From positions 7,328,001-7,392,000 of the forward strand of contig NC_051106.1 of the NCBI RefSeq assembly GCF_901709675.1: a stretch of 64,000 bases of DNA, given 5' to 3'. The stretch is from Syngnathus acus. Taxonomy: Eukaryota > Chordata > Actinopteri > Syngnathiformes > Syngnathidae. Made by a program: the position numbers and the translations under genes. The first letter of the stretch is position 1, and each line of letters opens with the position of its first letter. Below, one piece after another: positions 1 through 13,500 of this stretch. The notes beneath the pieces were generated by a model that was given only the letters and a program-made list of their open reading frames with translations, was not told the origin of the DNA and searched no databases.

Positions 1-3000
1 AAAATGTGGCTAAAATTCAACATACGGTATTATTCACGATGATTTAAATGTAAATATATAATAATATAAAAGTTGGATACAACTAACCAATTAAATACAT
101 TTATTAGATTAAAAAAAAAAACACCGGCTCTTCTTAAAAAAAAACATGAGCCCTGATTGGTTGTGACCTGATGTCAACTGTGATGTCATTTTCAGTCGTA
201 GCAAAATGGCCGCCTGAGATGGATTAATAACGAATGGATTTTTCCTTTTTAATTCATATTCCACAAATCTCTTTAAATACATGTGCCACTCGATCACATT
301 TCACAAATTTCACCAATGTTTTATGACTTTATACCTACTTTTGTCTTCTTTGTTGTTTATTGCGTATTTATCATATGAGTATGCCCCCTGGTGGCCAATG
401 TGCACATAACAGTAGGAGTATCACACAAACCGTTTCATTCATTTCATCTATGCGTCATAATCATCGTCCTCATCATCCTCATGGCTGATGTCCTCCATCT
501 TGAAGTGTCTCCAATGATGGAATCATATCTTCTTCTTCTGGGAGCTGGCCCACATCCATCCAGGACAGCTCCACAAAAGCTCCGCAGCTGCCTCACAGCG
601 CTTAAGTGCAGCATATGCTACCCAAGTGCCATTGTTTCACCCCTAAAACACCCACTTATTTATTTTTTTTAAAACAGAACAAGAAGAAGCTATTTAACAT
701 CACTTCCGTTTGAGCTGGAAAAGTAGGCTGCGTGAATGAGCGACGACTGTTTTATTTTTTTCTTCTTTTAGCGTTATTTTCTCACTAATTATGGCAGTGA
801 TGACATTTTGATTCGCAGCCTGCGAGTTTTGCGAAACAACACCATCTGTGTGCTTTCCTCTCATTAGCCTAATAGACGCAAAACACGCTTTGCAACAAGC
901 TGTTCGCGTCCTATTTTGAGACTTTTCACCCCGACCGAAAGACGCGCATTTGCCTTTTGCATTAATGTAAGTGAGAAATGAAAATGAAGGCAATGAGAGA
1001 GCGGCTGCAATTATTAGACGCTTAACCCGCTCGCGCACCTTGCAGACGATGTCACAGTCATCACAAACATGGCATCGCCCCCCTCCTCCCATCCCCCTGG
1101 CTTCAATCCCTTCCGTCAATCTTTAAAAACAGTGACACCAACAAACCCAAGTTAATTTGCTTCCCTCGGAACGCGTTACAATCAGCGGAAAGGTTAATGT
1201 TTCTGCTAATTTAGAAATGCGGGGATGGCTGTCAGAGGAGGATGAGTAGTGTGTGTGTGTTGGGGGGGGGGTTGCTTTTTGAAAGGCCCTGACACTGTAA
1301 ATTAAGCCTGTCACGTCGTCTCATCGCAGCGCCGGCGGATCAGGAGCCGCTACAGTCGATGATGTCAGACAGGCGGGAGGAAAGGCAAAACAGCCCTGAG
1401 GGACAGACAGACCTCCAACGCCAAAACACAGGGAAAAAAGGTAGCCGGCCACGTTGTTGCTTGACGAGACTTGATCTGATTTAGTGACAGCGGGAGAGGA
1501 CGGCCGTTGTCTTGATGCAATTTCCATTTTGTCTGCGAGCCCCAATGATAGCCTACGTGTTCCTGCAAGCGTACTTTGCGAAAGCCTCATTTGAGTTGGC
1601 ACCAAGACCAAGTAGTTATTTTTTTTTAATCTCCTTCACTTCCTGCTCTCCACCTGTCAACTCGCTCAACTCACCGCATGACTTCACAGCCAGAAACGGA
1701 AAGAAACGCCGGTCGCATGCCAATTTTCTCTTGTTGTGCCATCACTTTTTAATCCGCACCTAGTTTAGATTTAATGACTTCATCTTCCACGACAAAGTGG
1801 AACAAAACGTTCTCGGTGGAGGTAATTGGCATTGTTTGTGTGGTCCGAGGCTTGGATTAGCACGACTTTTCTTGTCTGTTAAGGTAAAAAAAAAATATGT
1901 GAGCGGATGAGTGTGGGCGAGCGTCATTACCTGCAGCCTGTCAGGACCGGGCGTTAATGGCGTCTCACCTGGCAGACCTCGCAGACTCCGCGCCAGACGT
2001 GCACTACAAGATGTGTCTGCGTGTAGCTGACGGGAAACGATAATTAACAGCAAACTTGTATTTCAACGCAGTGACACCTGAGCTATCAAACGGGCATACG
2101 GCTTTCAAAACGTGGGCCGCTCGTTGCGATTTCCATGTTTTAATGCTCGCCATTCATATGCGGTAAGTTTACGCCCCAAAAAAATAAATGTCGAAGGACA
2201 GCAATTAAAGTACAAATTGGCCACATGCATATTCCGCGATGATCTATGAGGGAATGTAGGATACTATTAAATTTCATTGTAATTTTATAATGTATTATTA
2301 TAATTTGCTAAGAACAATGCCGGAATAAAAATGAATAAAAAAACTCATATTTTTACAGCAGTAGCATCTAATATTATGTGAAAACATTCTGGTTTGCTAA
2401 CATAGTGAAGTTTAAATACAAGTATTGTAATTATTATTGTTGTTGGTATTATTATTATTCTTATTATTATATCCATTCTATTTATTATTATTCATAATAT
2501 TAAAGATACATATAATATAGAAAATAGTCTTAATTGTTCTGAAGAAAGAAAACAACTGTATGAACATATATTTTCACATCAACTACATCAAAAATATGAA
2601 CACTTTAAGGCGCATGTTTGCGTGTGTCTGAGCTCCAACCGCACACGCCGGCCTTGTGCGTTGGGATGCCTGACCAAGGTCACACAGACGAAATCACGAG
2701 ACATATGAGAACGCTATTGTGAAGGTCGCGCCACGCGAATGATAACGCGGTGTATTGATGCAGTTCAAAACACCCGATAGATGCCGTATAAACGATGGGG
2801 AAAGATAAAAGAGGCAGCTGAGAAGGCAAAACAGGAGCGTGGAGACTGCATGGGGGGGAGTTGGCAATAGATGACCTTTCCGCAGAAAGCCCCCTCGCGC
2901 ACCGTCTTGAGCCAAGGTACACTTTTATTTATAGAAGTCATTTTCCCGAGGTTATCCCGCGCAAAATGCCACTTCTCATTACCGGCCTGGTCCGGCCCGC

Positions 3001-3180
3001 GCCTCATTTTACGGCTGGATGAGCCCAGGCGGCGGGCGGGGGGACCCCGTGTGCAGCCCAGGGTCACCCGTTAAATCCCCCGTGTCCGAGCATGCGAGCG
3101 GTGGTTGTTCTGCGCTGGGCGGGGCTGCGGTTACCAGACGTGGTCAGGTGCGGAAATATATACATGAATGTGGGTGCGTG
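1..3180. other. Intergenic, no gene seen
   Basis: Mixed sequence upstream of dph6. Open frames are short and unlike known proteins. It holds A/T runs, a 10-G run (1262-1271), an AT-rich patch (2240-2590) and one CTCF-like site near 383. No coding exon, tRNA or transposon could be supported. Confidence 0.5.
383..396 (-). promoter_or_regulatory. Candidate CTCF site
   Basis: GCCCCCTGGTGGCC reads on the minus strand as GGCCACCAGGGGGC, the CTCF core. This is a match by eye only. Confidence 0.4.
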
Positions 3181-3246
3181 GGTGTGTATATATAAATATA
3201 TAGTGTAATATATGAAATATATTTTAGGAATATATATATTTTTGTA

Positions 3247-3248
<2 letters not shown>

Positions 3249-3285
<37 letters not shown>
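3249..3285. repeat. (AT)n microsatellite
   Basis: An uninterrupted AT dinucleotide run inside a broader AT-rich stretch (about 3180-3300). Confidence 0.95.
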
Positions 3286-3288
<3 letters not shown>

Positions 3289-3419
3289 AAAGTATTTATT
3301 TACTACAGACTGCTTTAAACAATAATTTAGCAACTTTAATACAAATGTCATATATGTTAATTACTGAAGACTTCTTCCATCAACTCAAAAACAATCTATC
3401 ACACAGTTTAGCTCTTCGC

Positions 3420-3860
3420 TAGATCTTTCCTGACATGGTCGCTCCCCGCAGGCCTCGCCGCTACTTAATCTTCACTTAGCCGCCATTTCCCTGCCTGCGG
3501 GCGACCCAAACCGATTAGCCGAGCTCGGCTGACCTTCCCGAACGCATTCGATATCACTTATTGATCAATTTCCCTATTGATCCCTGCCACCCGGGCCGGA
3601 TCAAGGGCAAACGCTCGCACGGATTGATCCTGATTAGCCTCGACTAAACGTTGACAAATAAGTTTAGACGCGGCCCACCGGCAGGATATGACAAGGCGGG
3701 ATTAGATTTGAGGAGAGCTAACAGTGGAATTGATACAGCTAGCACCGCAGCGGCCGCTCGCTAATCAAGTAACACGCTATGTTAATTCGGTCACGCTTGC
3801 CCTTTAAATGCGTCGAGGTTACACGTGGTCGATAGCGTTGACCTGAGCGGGCTTTAGATG
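3420..3860. promoter_or_regulatory. Homeodomain-site-rich block, enhancer candidate
   Basis: A complex, non-repetitive stretch with three GATTAG sites (3513, 3632, 3700), ATTGATCAATT near 3560, GGATTGATCC near 3621 and no reading frame. GATTAG is the bicoid-class (OTX/PITX) core. This is the texture of a conserved non-coding element, but conservation was not tested. Confidence 0.35.
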
Positions 3861-3899
3861 AAATTCAGTTTCACCTGACGGCTGCCTTTTTACTATAAC

Positions 3900-5220
3900 A
3901 CATTTCCAAAGGCAAAATTTTTGGTAGCCCTTCGATTAATTCCCAAAAAAAGAAATCCAATTTTTACTTCAAACAAACTCTCCTTCCGTCAGTCATCAAG
4001 CGCCACTCAAGACCCGAACGTGGTCATTTCCAGTACATGGAAAAGCACAAGAAACCATTTTGGTGCTGTCAAAGTTTTTTTTTTTTTTTTTTTTTTTTTT
4101 GTGGCTCTCACCGTCGACATTTATGCGCTCTGACACTTTAGGTCCGCTATTGTGCTTTTAAGAGCTTGGCGGGGGCACTCAGCATCACGCACTGTCAACT
4201 GAGACCAAAACATACCTGTCACACGCTAGCCCGCCAATGCTGCACTTAAAGACGTTCTCGGCACGGCAGCGACGTGTTGATGGCAGAGTTTTTCAAAGCT
4301 TAAATGTTTTGTAGTTTACTTTTCTTTTCTTTTTTGATAGCATGGTTCTAGTCTAAAATACTGTCGAGTTTGTTTTCAAACTACACCTAGGGTGATAATC
4401 CCAAGAGCTGTCACATCCTAAAGCAAAAATCAAAAATTCCAGTTCAAACAAGCCCGAAGCAGTCTGAGCACCGCTTCAACCTTCACATCCATATTCAAAA
4501 GCCGAACAATCGTTACATTGCCGTGTCACGTCACCCTTTCCCTTCTCTCGCTATAAACAAATGAGCCCGCCGGCGGGGTCAAAGTTCAAGCCTGACAACG
4601 GGAAGTCGCGACGTGACAGGCTTAAGCCACTCGGGCTCTCGAAGCAGATGTTGGCGGCGGCGTGATTATCGCCACGTTGAGCGAGGAACAGAAGATGCCG
4701 GTAATTAGCCGGGCTCCCCCGGGAGGGCAGTGACACGCGGCCGCCACTCGCGGAGATCACGGGGGGCCTCGTTAAAGCGGCGGGAACCGTTAGTAATGGG
4801 GCGGCGAATAAAGGTACAAAACGGATACTTTGGACCAAAGAAAAGACATTTTTGATTTAGTTCAAACATGAACTTTTAATTCCATTTTAATTAATCGTAT
4901 GTGTTATGTAATATACGCACAATGCCCGTAAATAAGACCACTTTTAAATGGGGTGGGAATATTCTGATCTTGGAACTGTCTTTATCCAGTTTTCTCTTAA
5001 GTATGGCAATCTGAGGCCAAGTTTTCATGGGAATTTAGAGCCGCCCGGTTACGGAACGGGAGTCGGAATTAGGCCGCAATCACTGCGCAAATCCTCGGGA
5101 GACTGCCAAGCCAGCTGCACATTTTTCTTTCTATCCCCAATTGGCCAAAGTTTGCCATGGCAGGAGCACTTGGACATCTAAACCGCACTTCTGAGTGTTG
5201 AGATGAAGGGATAGCTTGGT
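3900..5220. other. Intergenic, no gene seen
   Basis: Non-coding sequence of mixed composition. Apart from the poly-T run and a GC-richer patch at 4560-4800, no recognisable element was found. Confidence 0.45.
4075..4100. repeat. Poly-T run (26 T)
   Basis: An uninterrupted mononucleotide T tract. Confidence 0.95.
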
Positions 5221-5233
5221 GGTGGATTTTACT

Positions 5234-5247
5234 ATTTGCATTTGCAT
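5234..5247 (+). promoter_or_regulatory. Two overlapping POU octamer sites
   Basis: ATTTGCATTTGCAT contains two ATTTGCAT octamers sharing two bases. ATTTGCAT is the POU-class (Oct) site. Function is inferred. Confidence 0.4.
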
Positions 5248-5739
5248 CAACGAATAACAAACTAAAAAGAAAAAAAGCCTTGATCAAAGACACAGTCGAG
5301 AAGCGACACATTTAAAGCAGGTCAGAAACTTTAAAAGCTGTTTTTATGCGGATTTGGTTTTATTTAAAGGCCATATTTGGCATCTGTGACATTAACGAGC
5401 ATTATGAAGGAGGAGGGTGGGTGATTCATAAATATGCATGCAGATATTAGTGAGGTGTTAACAGTAAGCACCTGTCTACTTAGCCATGACAGGAAGTCTA
5501 TGAGTGACTTTGGAGGCCCCCCCCCCCTCCCTCATGGAGCCACATGTGTCCCGCTTTACTTTGCGTCCTGACACTGACAACCTGCACTTGGGGAAGGAGG
5601 GGGAGGTTTGCAGGGGAGCTGTCACCCAGTCATGGTGAAAGCTCAAGGTTGCCCAATTGTATGCCTGCCTAGAAATATTGGAATATTTCTGCATTAATAA
5701 TGCATTGTGGTATTGGAAACAGATTGTAGATACCAGAGC

Positions 5740-5965
5740 TTATTCTAAATCGAATATAAGACCAGATTCTTGCTTGAATATATTATCTGAATTTTTTTGT
5801 TAATTTTAGTAAATTAAATTTAAAACAATAAATTGAAAATTTTAAATTTATTTTAATGTTATTTATTCATATACAAATATAATTTCATATTTATTATTAT
5901 TTAAATACTATGCATGTAAAATAGAACCCGATTTATATGATCCAAATAAATATAATATAGCGACT
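5740..5965. other. AT-rich stretch
   Basis: Low-complexity A/T sequence with many TTTA and AATA steps. No reading frame or transposon ends seen. Confidence 0.6.
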
Positions 5966-5999
5966 GATAACACAAACAGCTGTTCGACGTCAGGCCTTG

Positions 6000-8060
6000 C
6001 AGACGGCGTCGCAAACGTCGCCAGACAGATGCAGGACGTACTTGTTTACCGTCGTATTACTTCCCCTCCTGCCCTTCCCGTTGTCTACCCATCACCTGTT
6101 TGCCACTACAGAAGACAAGCAGTTTCTTGCTACTTGGAGGAAGGGGAAAAAATGGAGGGGCAAGGGTAGGAGACTTGTGTAGCGGGTCAGAACCCAACAA
6201 GCTGTGCTGGGATGCACTGTGCTGCTCACCTGTCCTGTTCTCCTCTTGGATGCCAGCGCCAGGTGGCGGCTGGGCACACGCTCGCCTAAAAATGTCAGTC
6301 CGCGCAGTGAAGTTTACTTACCAAACACGAGGACACCTGCTACCTGCCCTTGTCACCGAGGACTTCTGCCTTTTGAATAACTTTGGGGACTCTAGCCAGA
6401 AATTGATGACACGTAAAAAACATGCAAGGATTTAATTGCCTCCCGTTCGGCTGTTGCTTGATACGACAGACGGATGGTCGGACGGATGGATGGATCCACT
6501 GTGTTCTTATGTTTTTTATTTTTTCTCTCTCTCTCCAAAAGATAACAACAAACAAATCTCTCGGTATCAGACAGGACCCGTCGAGACTTGACCATGGCAG
6601 ACTTACGGCTAACCTTCATGTTCAATCAATATTCCTCTTTCTTTGGAGTTGCCCGACTTTCCATCATAGCAAGATGATGAAATGGATCAAGCTTGTTGCT
6701 TTGCGTCAGTTTAGTGTGAACTTGATTGCTTTGGAAACTACAGCAACCCAAGACATTCGACTAAAGGAGCTAAGTCCCAGTCGGGGAGTTGAACCACATC
6801 TTCCCTGTGATTGGCTGAGGTTCTGTCCATCCCAACCCAAATATCAGAACTTTATGCACCTCTGTGTCGAACTCAAATTCTCACTTCAAGTTGTTTATGG
6901 GAGTAGAGTTGTGCCCACCTATCCGAGAAACCAGTCCATGGCATCCTCTCTTTGCCCAAGTCCACTGGAAGAAGTTCCAGGTCATTCATGACTGGACCAA
7001 CCTGGACCAGTCATTTCCCTGATGGAGTCTCACGGCCCGTTGGCCCGGTGTTCCGATTCTCTTTCATGCTAGCAAGAAGGCCCCCCTACCCGTCTCCCGC
7101 CGGCTACTCAAATCCCAACAAAACATACCTTCAGCCTGGAAGATGGATGAACCCTGGCTGCTCTGACATAGGTCAATGACTTCCCTTCCCATGTCAAGCG
7201 AGAAGTAAACACCAGCGCGCAGGCGGCTATTCGGGTCTCGGTGTCTGGACCCGTGCACTCTGCTGTGAAGTTCAAGATCTCTATCTGAGACGAAAGAAAG
7301 ACCACGAGGTACCATCCCCCTCATTTCTTACTCCCTCCTGCGCGCTCTGTCCTCTTACCTTCATTACGCATTTTTTTTGTTTATGCTTGGGCGCAACTGT
7401 GGCTGCTCCTGATGGTTTGAGGTCAGGCATGACCGGCCACGGGTTACTCTGAATAAATACACACGGACTAGCCAGGAAGGAGCGGGTAGGCTGCGCTTGC
7501 CGCCGAATCGCCCTTGATTAATCAGCTGGCAGATTCAGGGTGACTTTTTGTGTATAGTCCCCCAACCTCCCCCTCCGCACCACCACGAGCCATTCCTTCC
7601 CCCTCCGACGCCGGCGTAGGTGATGGAATCGGGTCGGCGTGGACATGGAAATTCAGGCGGCTGAGCAGATGGAGCATTTCCACCACGCGGTTTGTCGCAA
7701 ACGCAATTGCAGGCAAACTACGGAAGCCACTAGCCCGGCGTGTGATCCGTAGCCGAAGTGACAGAAAGTCCTATTTCCCGGGAGCGCGGCGAACGACCAC
7801 ATGGCCGCTTGTCACACTAGGTGGAGCCGTGAATGAAAAGCTACACGCCGGCGAGACTGCTTGACTTTTAAATGCTTTTAGTGACACTGCACACTCCAGT
7901 CGAGCTTTAGTTTCGCAGCAGGCTGCAATAGTTTCTCTCGTCGCCCTCCTCGATCCGGCTTCCATCTCAGGCTTCTGCCCCCCATCATCATCTCCACCTT
8001 AGTGACGATGCTGCACTCTCACCTGTCAGCTCCACTCAAGCATGGATCAGTAGAGCCTCA
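6000..8060. other. Intergenic, no gene seen
   Basis: Open frames here, including one of 189 codons at 6422-6991, have no recognisable domain and look like chance. A CTCF-like motif sits near 6256 (GCGCCAGGTGGCGG). Confidence 0.45.
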
Positions 8061-8068
8061 GCTGGACC

Positions 8069-8340
8069 ATGCAGACCTTCCTCACAACCCTTGACCCCTT
8101 CTGGCTCCACCATCTCGAGCCCCTCACCCCCAACCCCTCGCACCACCTCATTTGCCTCCCTGGGCCTCCCCTTCAGGCTCTGCCGTCCCAACATCCTGCC
8201 CCCTTTCCCCACCAGCCTCCGCCTCCCCGCTCCTCACGCAGGCGTCCAAGCAGCCTGGCCTTCACCCGCCCCGGCCGGCACTTCCCTCACCCTCAGCGTG
8301 AGCGGACCTATCCTAAGGCAAGGTGTGCCCCCATGTGGCC
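8069..8340. other. C-rich, low-complexity stretch
   Basis: Strongly C-rich + strand (CCC, CTC and CCT runs) with few G. It gives proline-rich translations in more than one frame, a sign of base composition, not of a gene. Confidence 0.5.
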
Positions 8341-10190
8341 CGCCTGTCCAGAATACAGGTTGCCCCGCTCTGATCGCCGCGATAGACTCCTCGGCAAACC
8401 TGCTGCCCTGAGGGGAAGCAGGGGGAGAGAAGAAAAAGAGACGTGCCGAGAGCATGTATCGAGCAGACAGCGGTTGATGAGACGGTAGAAGAAGAGGGGG
8501 GAAAAATAAAACAGCCGAGATGGGGATGAAGTTTTGCCTCAAGGCAGGGATGAGGCGATGAGTACCCCTCAAAAACAAGAAGGCAGTTGGAGACCACCAC
8601 AGGCACTTCTGGAGGAAAGAACATGGGGGCATTTCAGGTGTTTGTCAAACACTAAGAGGTGTCTTCCTCTCAGTGACCAGCTGACCTCTTCATTCATTTT
8701 CCCTTGTTCATTTTAATCCTATTAAACAAAAGAATCACCCCGAGTATCCCAAACTTAATTACCAACTCCCCAACCTTGTGTCCGTTACCGATTCTCCAGT
8801 CCGACGGATTCCACACCTTGCCAGACATCAGTCCAACTGGTGACAAAAGCAGCTGGATCGTACTTGCAAAGAGCGTCCGAGTTTCAAGCGTCATTAAGTC
8901 TTCAGCCGCTGTGTCTCGCGCTGAGATTGCCCAGCTGTCAGCCAGCGTAGCACTTCCCGGTTGCAGACATTGTAATCAGCCCCTCAATAATCACACTCCC
9001 AGAAAATGGAAAGCGCCGGGGGCCCACGCCGTGGAGCTCTAATGCGGGTGCGGCACGGGCAGATGGAGGCTCCCATTAAACGTACGCCATCTCCAAGCAG
9101 AAGAGGAAGACATTAGGGGGATGTAGGCAGGCTTTGTGGACATTTAGTGTCAGTGCAGGAAATTGATTCTAGATTTGGCTTGATAGCGTTTGAGGCCCAA
9201 CACATGTTGCTTGATGACCAAAAGGCGTTATTAACTAGGCCATAATGTAAACGCACCAAAGTGAAAAGGTTCTGGGGTTTTTGTCGTTTACAATAATAAA
9301 TATCAGCGCTGCCCCTTTTTGTCCTCTAGAGGGCGTCCAAATAAACGGCCAAAATAAACGAAAGCACGTCAAGCATTTCCCTCCCGAGCTCCGTCATGAC
9401 ACGCACGTCTTGCCGCTAATTTATCACACGTTAATGGCGGAGACGTGCGAGTGGACAAATAACGACGTGTCAGTCAGAGAGACCGAGACTGTGTAATGAG
9501 GCCAGCCGCAAAAATGGATGTGACATTGTTTGCACCACTAGCGGGTCAGACTGTGTGCACTTTCTAATCAGAGCTTAATTTCAAAAAAGCCTTTGTTACA
9601 AACTGTAAATCATCCCCCGGGCGAGTCTTTGCCCCCCTACTGTGATTGTCCCATGTCTGGATCATAAATCTCCCTATGAAGAGCCATTAGCAAAAAAAAA
9701 AAAAAAAGTCTGGCAATAGACATTTGACAAAGAGAGGATGTCCACATTCTGCATTAAGACACTCGTGTTTCATGTAGGAGTGGACATTTTCACATTGTAT
9801 CAAAAAATAATAGTAATAAACGCACAGGCTAACATTAGCTTTGCATGTTGCTATTTTCTCAACTAATTTTAATTTCGTGTTTCCTTCATGGCAATTGTAA
9901 GAAGCCTCGGTTATTGTCAGATTTTTGTAGTTTGTCCCTGAAAACGTTCCACCATATTCCAACAGAGTCTCACTATTTTCCTCATGTTAGCTTCCAGCAA
10001 TCTTTTATTTTTTTTTGCTGCAGTCATCTTTTCCTCTCACATTCATTCACATCTTTTTAATAGATATAAGAAATTCACAACCATCTCTGAAGTGGACAGT
10101 AATATTATCTTTAATATAGTCATCATTGCCAAAAAAAAAAAAAAAAAAAAAAACATTCATGCCCTGTCTTTAAGAGCATCGAGCCAATGT
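8341..10190. other. Intergenic, no gene seen
   Basis: Mixed sequence with poly-A runs (9692-9707, 10131-10153). The part at 8900-9010 (CCCAGCTGTCAGCC and TGTAATCAGCC) has enhancer-like texture, but nothing firmer. Confidence 0.4.
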
Positions 10191-10194
10191 AGGC

Positions 10195-10515
10195 GAATTT
10201 ATGGTCTATAAGTGCTCCTTATTATTTCTATAAATCTTAAAAGAGCTCGGTAACAGAAGTATAAATGACCTTAACCACTTCATTAAATCTAATTAAAATG
10301 AATTGACATTAACAGCCATCATTTCCGGACCTTTCTTTTTAATTTTTTTATTTTTCCCCACCAACGATCGGAGATTAGCTTCAGCCGCGCCGAATAGCAG
10401 AGAATGTTAAATACATATTGCATACAGTATTGCAGAGTTAATGGGACAGATAATTGACAGTGAACCATAGGAGGTTAATAATAGAAGCTCAATTGACTCC
10501 GATCAATTTGTCACT
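10195..10515. promoter_or_regulatory. Enhancer candidate with TAATTGACAG composite site
   Basis: A dense run of TAAT-core sites (ATTAAATCTAATTAAAATG, TTAATAATAG). At 10451-10460 TAATTGACAG combines a homeodomain core with the MEIS/TALE core TGACAG. No reading frame crosses it. Conservation is expected but untested. Confidence 0.4.
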
Positions 10516-13500
10516 CTGAACACGATGGTCTTAATATCCCCTCCGTGTGCCGAGAGCAGCCGAGCTCGGTTTGAGGCTTTTGAATAAGTTGAAAATATGA
10601 CACAAATTGTTCTAATGTTGAATTTGATGTTTCCTCAACGGCGCCATGTTTTACGACGCTGTGTTTGCGCGGGTGGTTTTCTTTAAATACTGCCCGTGTA
10701 GTAATATGACAGGTCAGCCACTGTCCCAGGCCCTCTGGCACCCCGTACAACCGGGCTGTTTATAGATTGTGTTTCACCGTCTTCCTTCTAAACAATTAGC
10801 CAGCTCGCCAGAAGGAAACCTGTCCTCAGATCCGAGCCGACGACGGGTCGGCCGGCCGGCGCAGACAGGATGAACGTAGGTAAACACTGTCGCATCCACG
10901 TACTTCACATGAGAGAAGTGACCCCGCAGACGCTTCTCATGACGCCATTCCATCGCTTACGCCGTTACTGTCAAAAGGATCCCTGTTGTTTTATGCCCTC
11001 GTAATTTAGAACGACGGAAAATGGCGTGCGCCCGCGTTGGCCCTTTTCCACGCGTCACTCAAGACCGATTGATGAAAGCTCGGCTTTGAATATTAATCAA
11101 GGCAATTATTGTAAGTGTTTTGCGCTGACATCATCGAGTGCAATATGGCCCATGGTAGATTTACGTCAGCATTTTTTTTTTTCCAAAATTAGAATTTCAC
11201 AGTAAATGAAGCAAAGTTCACTTTTGTTTTATTGGGCTGTAGGTTTTCCCCATCCCTGATGGAAATCTATTGTGTCGGCCCGCTGTGTGATTACACGCCG
11301 AGCTTTTTAGTTTCAACAGGAAACCGAAGGACCGCGAACATAAATTGTCAAGAGATTCACAGGCCAGCAGGCTAAAAATATGAGTCAAGTGCAGAGATGT
11401 TGGCGCTCGCTTTGTCCTGAAACAGGAAGCGGCAGAGCCCAGGCTCTTAAATAATGCTCTGCGAGCGTGGAAATACTTTCTTTTTTTTCTAAGTAGACAA
11501 ATCTACTCTACCAAATGTTACATGGAAACTGACATGTGTTCACTCCCACGGTGTTGGGTGCATTATCCTGAATTCCAACCCTGTTGCAAACCAAAACAGC
11601 AGCACCAACTTTTTTGACAGATAATACTTTTTTTCCTCCTAATCTGCTTTTCACATACAGTAAATGTCTGCTCTCCCCAAATTTAAGATGTTATAAACAC
11701 TCTCAAGACGTCGCGGGGTCTTTAGGGTCTCTTCCGTCTCAGTTCTTCTGGGCAGCGGTCCAATCGGCTGACAAGTCTGCTGCCCTGACCCTGAACCCTG
11801 AACGCGAGGGGTGAGCCAAGGGTCTGAGACTGAGGGTGGGTGGTGCGGAGTTCTCGAGGGTCAGGTGGTGGGGGGAGAAGACGGCGAGCGACGGCTATTA
11901 AACACAACAGAGAAAGGAGGGCCCGTCAGGATGTGTCTTTTATAGCCTGGCTGGCACTTGAAGGCATCGCGGGCCACTCTGTCAGATGAGAGGCCAGCAG
12001 ATGAATCCTGTAAGGGTGGAAATGATGGACTCGTCGTTATTTTTTTTTATTTTTTACAAGGTGATGGGGAAGGTGAGCGGCGGGTCAGGGTCTCCATGTT
12101 CCATTCCACTCTGTTTTTATTTTTCCAGTCTGACTGTAAGTCTGTTAACTCTATCGCATCGCACATGGTAGCCATGAACACGTGTAACCAATTGAATGGA
12201 GATCAGGACAGTAATTGTTCATTTTAAGAAATAGGAGGAAGTCGTATTTTGACAGGCAATTGTCAAATAAAGTAAATTATTTAAAAAAAAAAAAAAAAAA
12301 AGAAGAAGAAACGGCAACACATACTGTATTGAATAAATAATTAGAAAAGCAGTATTGTACGTGTCCATTATAAGAAATATTAAAGCAGGAATAAATATTC
12401 AATATTATAAATAAAACATACAAAATCTTTAAAAATATTAAAATAAATAAAAAAATAAAATGAAATATTAATTAATCCGTATGCTTAAAACTTGTGACAT
12501 TTGCGTGAAAACTGCAATACTGCAACACGTATTTTGGCCACACCACCCCAGCAGGTCACCCCCTTACTGAACTGTGACAACAGCTCACTAAATCACTGTC
12601 TTTTAGAGCTGCCCCCCTTCATTTTTATTTACTTTAATCACCAAGCTCCAGTAAGTATTGGAGTATTGGGCCCGATGCGTGAAATCCTTCTCGTAAAAGC
12701 TGAAGCTGGGTCTGCTGATGGTGAGACTCTATCTGGTGGGGGGGGTGGTGACAAGCAATCGCTCAGGTCCAACAGGTTGCAGGTCATAAATTTAAGGTCA
12801 TCTCCCGTGTGGCTGTAGGACGAGGCCTTGGATTTTGTTTGTTATTTACGGTTAGTCACCGCGTTAGAAATGAACCATCAGAGGCCGGCCGTTCTTTCCC
12901 ACTTCCAGATAAACACATGCTGACATGACTCAAGTCAGACTCAAGTTAACACTTTTAGGACTTAAGACTTGCTTGGCTAAAACTTTTGTAAAAATGCTAT
13001 GATTTGAAGAATTAAAAAAGGGACTTCAACTTGTTTTAAAGCCACTTCCATTTATTTACTTCATTTTAGCCTGCTAGCTTGATGCTAAGACATATCGTGC
13101 CGTAGAAGGACTAAAAACGAAAGGAATAGCCCCTTTCCGAGCAAGTGTTGACATTGGACGCCAAGTCAGAGCAAGACGTCCCGACTCCAAAACCACAAGA
13201 CGAACTGCAGACGTTTGAGCTCGCAGCGCCCTGGCGTCGATTCTGACGGTCTGGCTGACCTGGCGCAGGTGACGTCGCGCCGCAAGAGGGAAACGAAAAC
13301 CGCAGATGAGAAGATGGAGAGATGAAAGGACACGTAGAAGCGGGTAATGGATTCATGTGGAAAAAGGGAGTTGCATCATGACTCGAGAGATGGCGCTTTG
13401 TTTTTCTTTCTAATATTTGTAGGCAAGTTCGAGGCTATTCCAAATGTTCCTCCCGTTGGAAATAATGGAAATATAAATAATCTGTTCATGGATCAAACTA

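Noticed and set aside
6745-6800. Possible minus-strand tRNA (GGTTCAACTCC resembles a B box)
   Set aside because: The T-arm does not pair and no acceptor stem or A box could be found at the right distance.
6422-6991. 189-codon open frame, the longest in the upstream region
   Set aside because: No recognisable domain, ordinary non-coding base pattern, overlapping short frames on both strands, and no splice context. Most likely chance.
8069-8632. Proline-rich overlapping frames on both strands
   Set aside because: The proline richness appears in more than one frame and follows from the C-rich sequence, so it is compositional.
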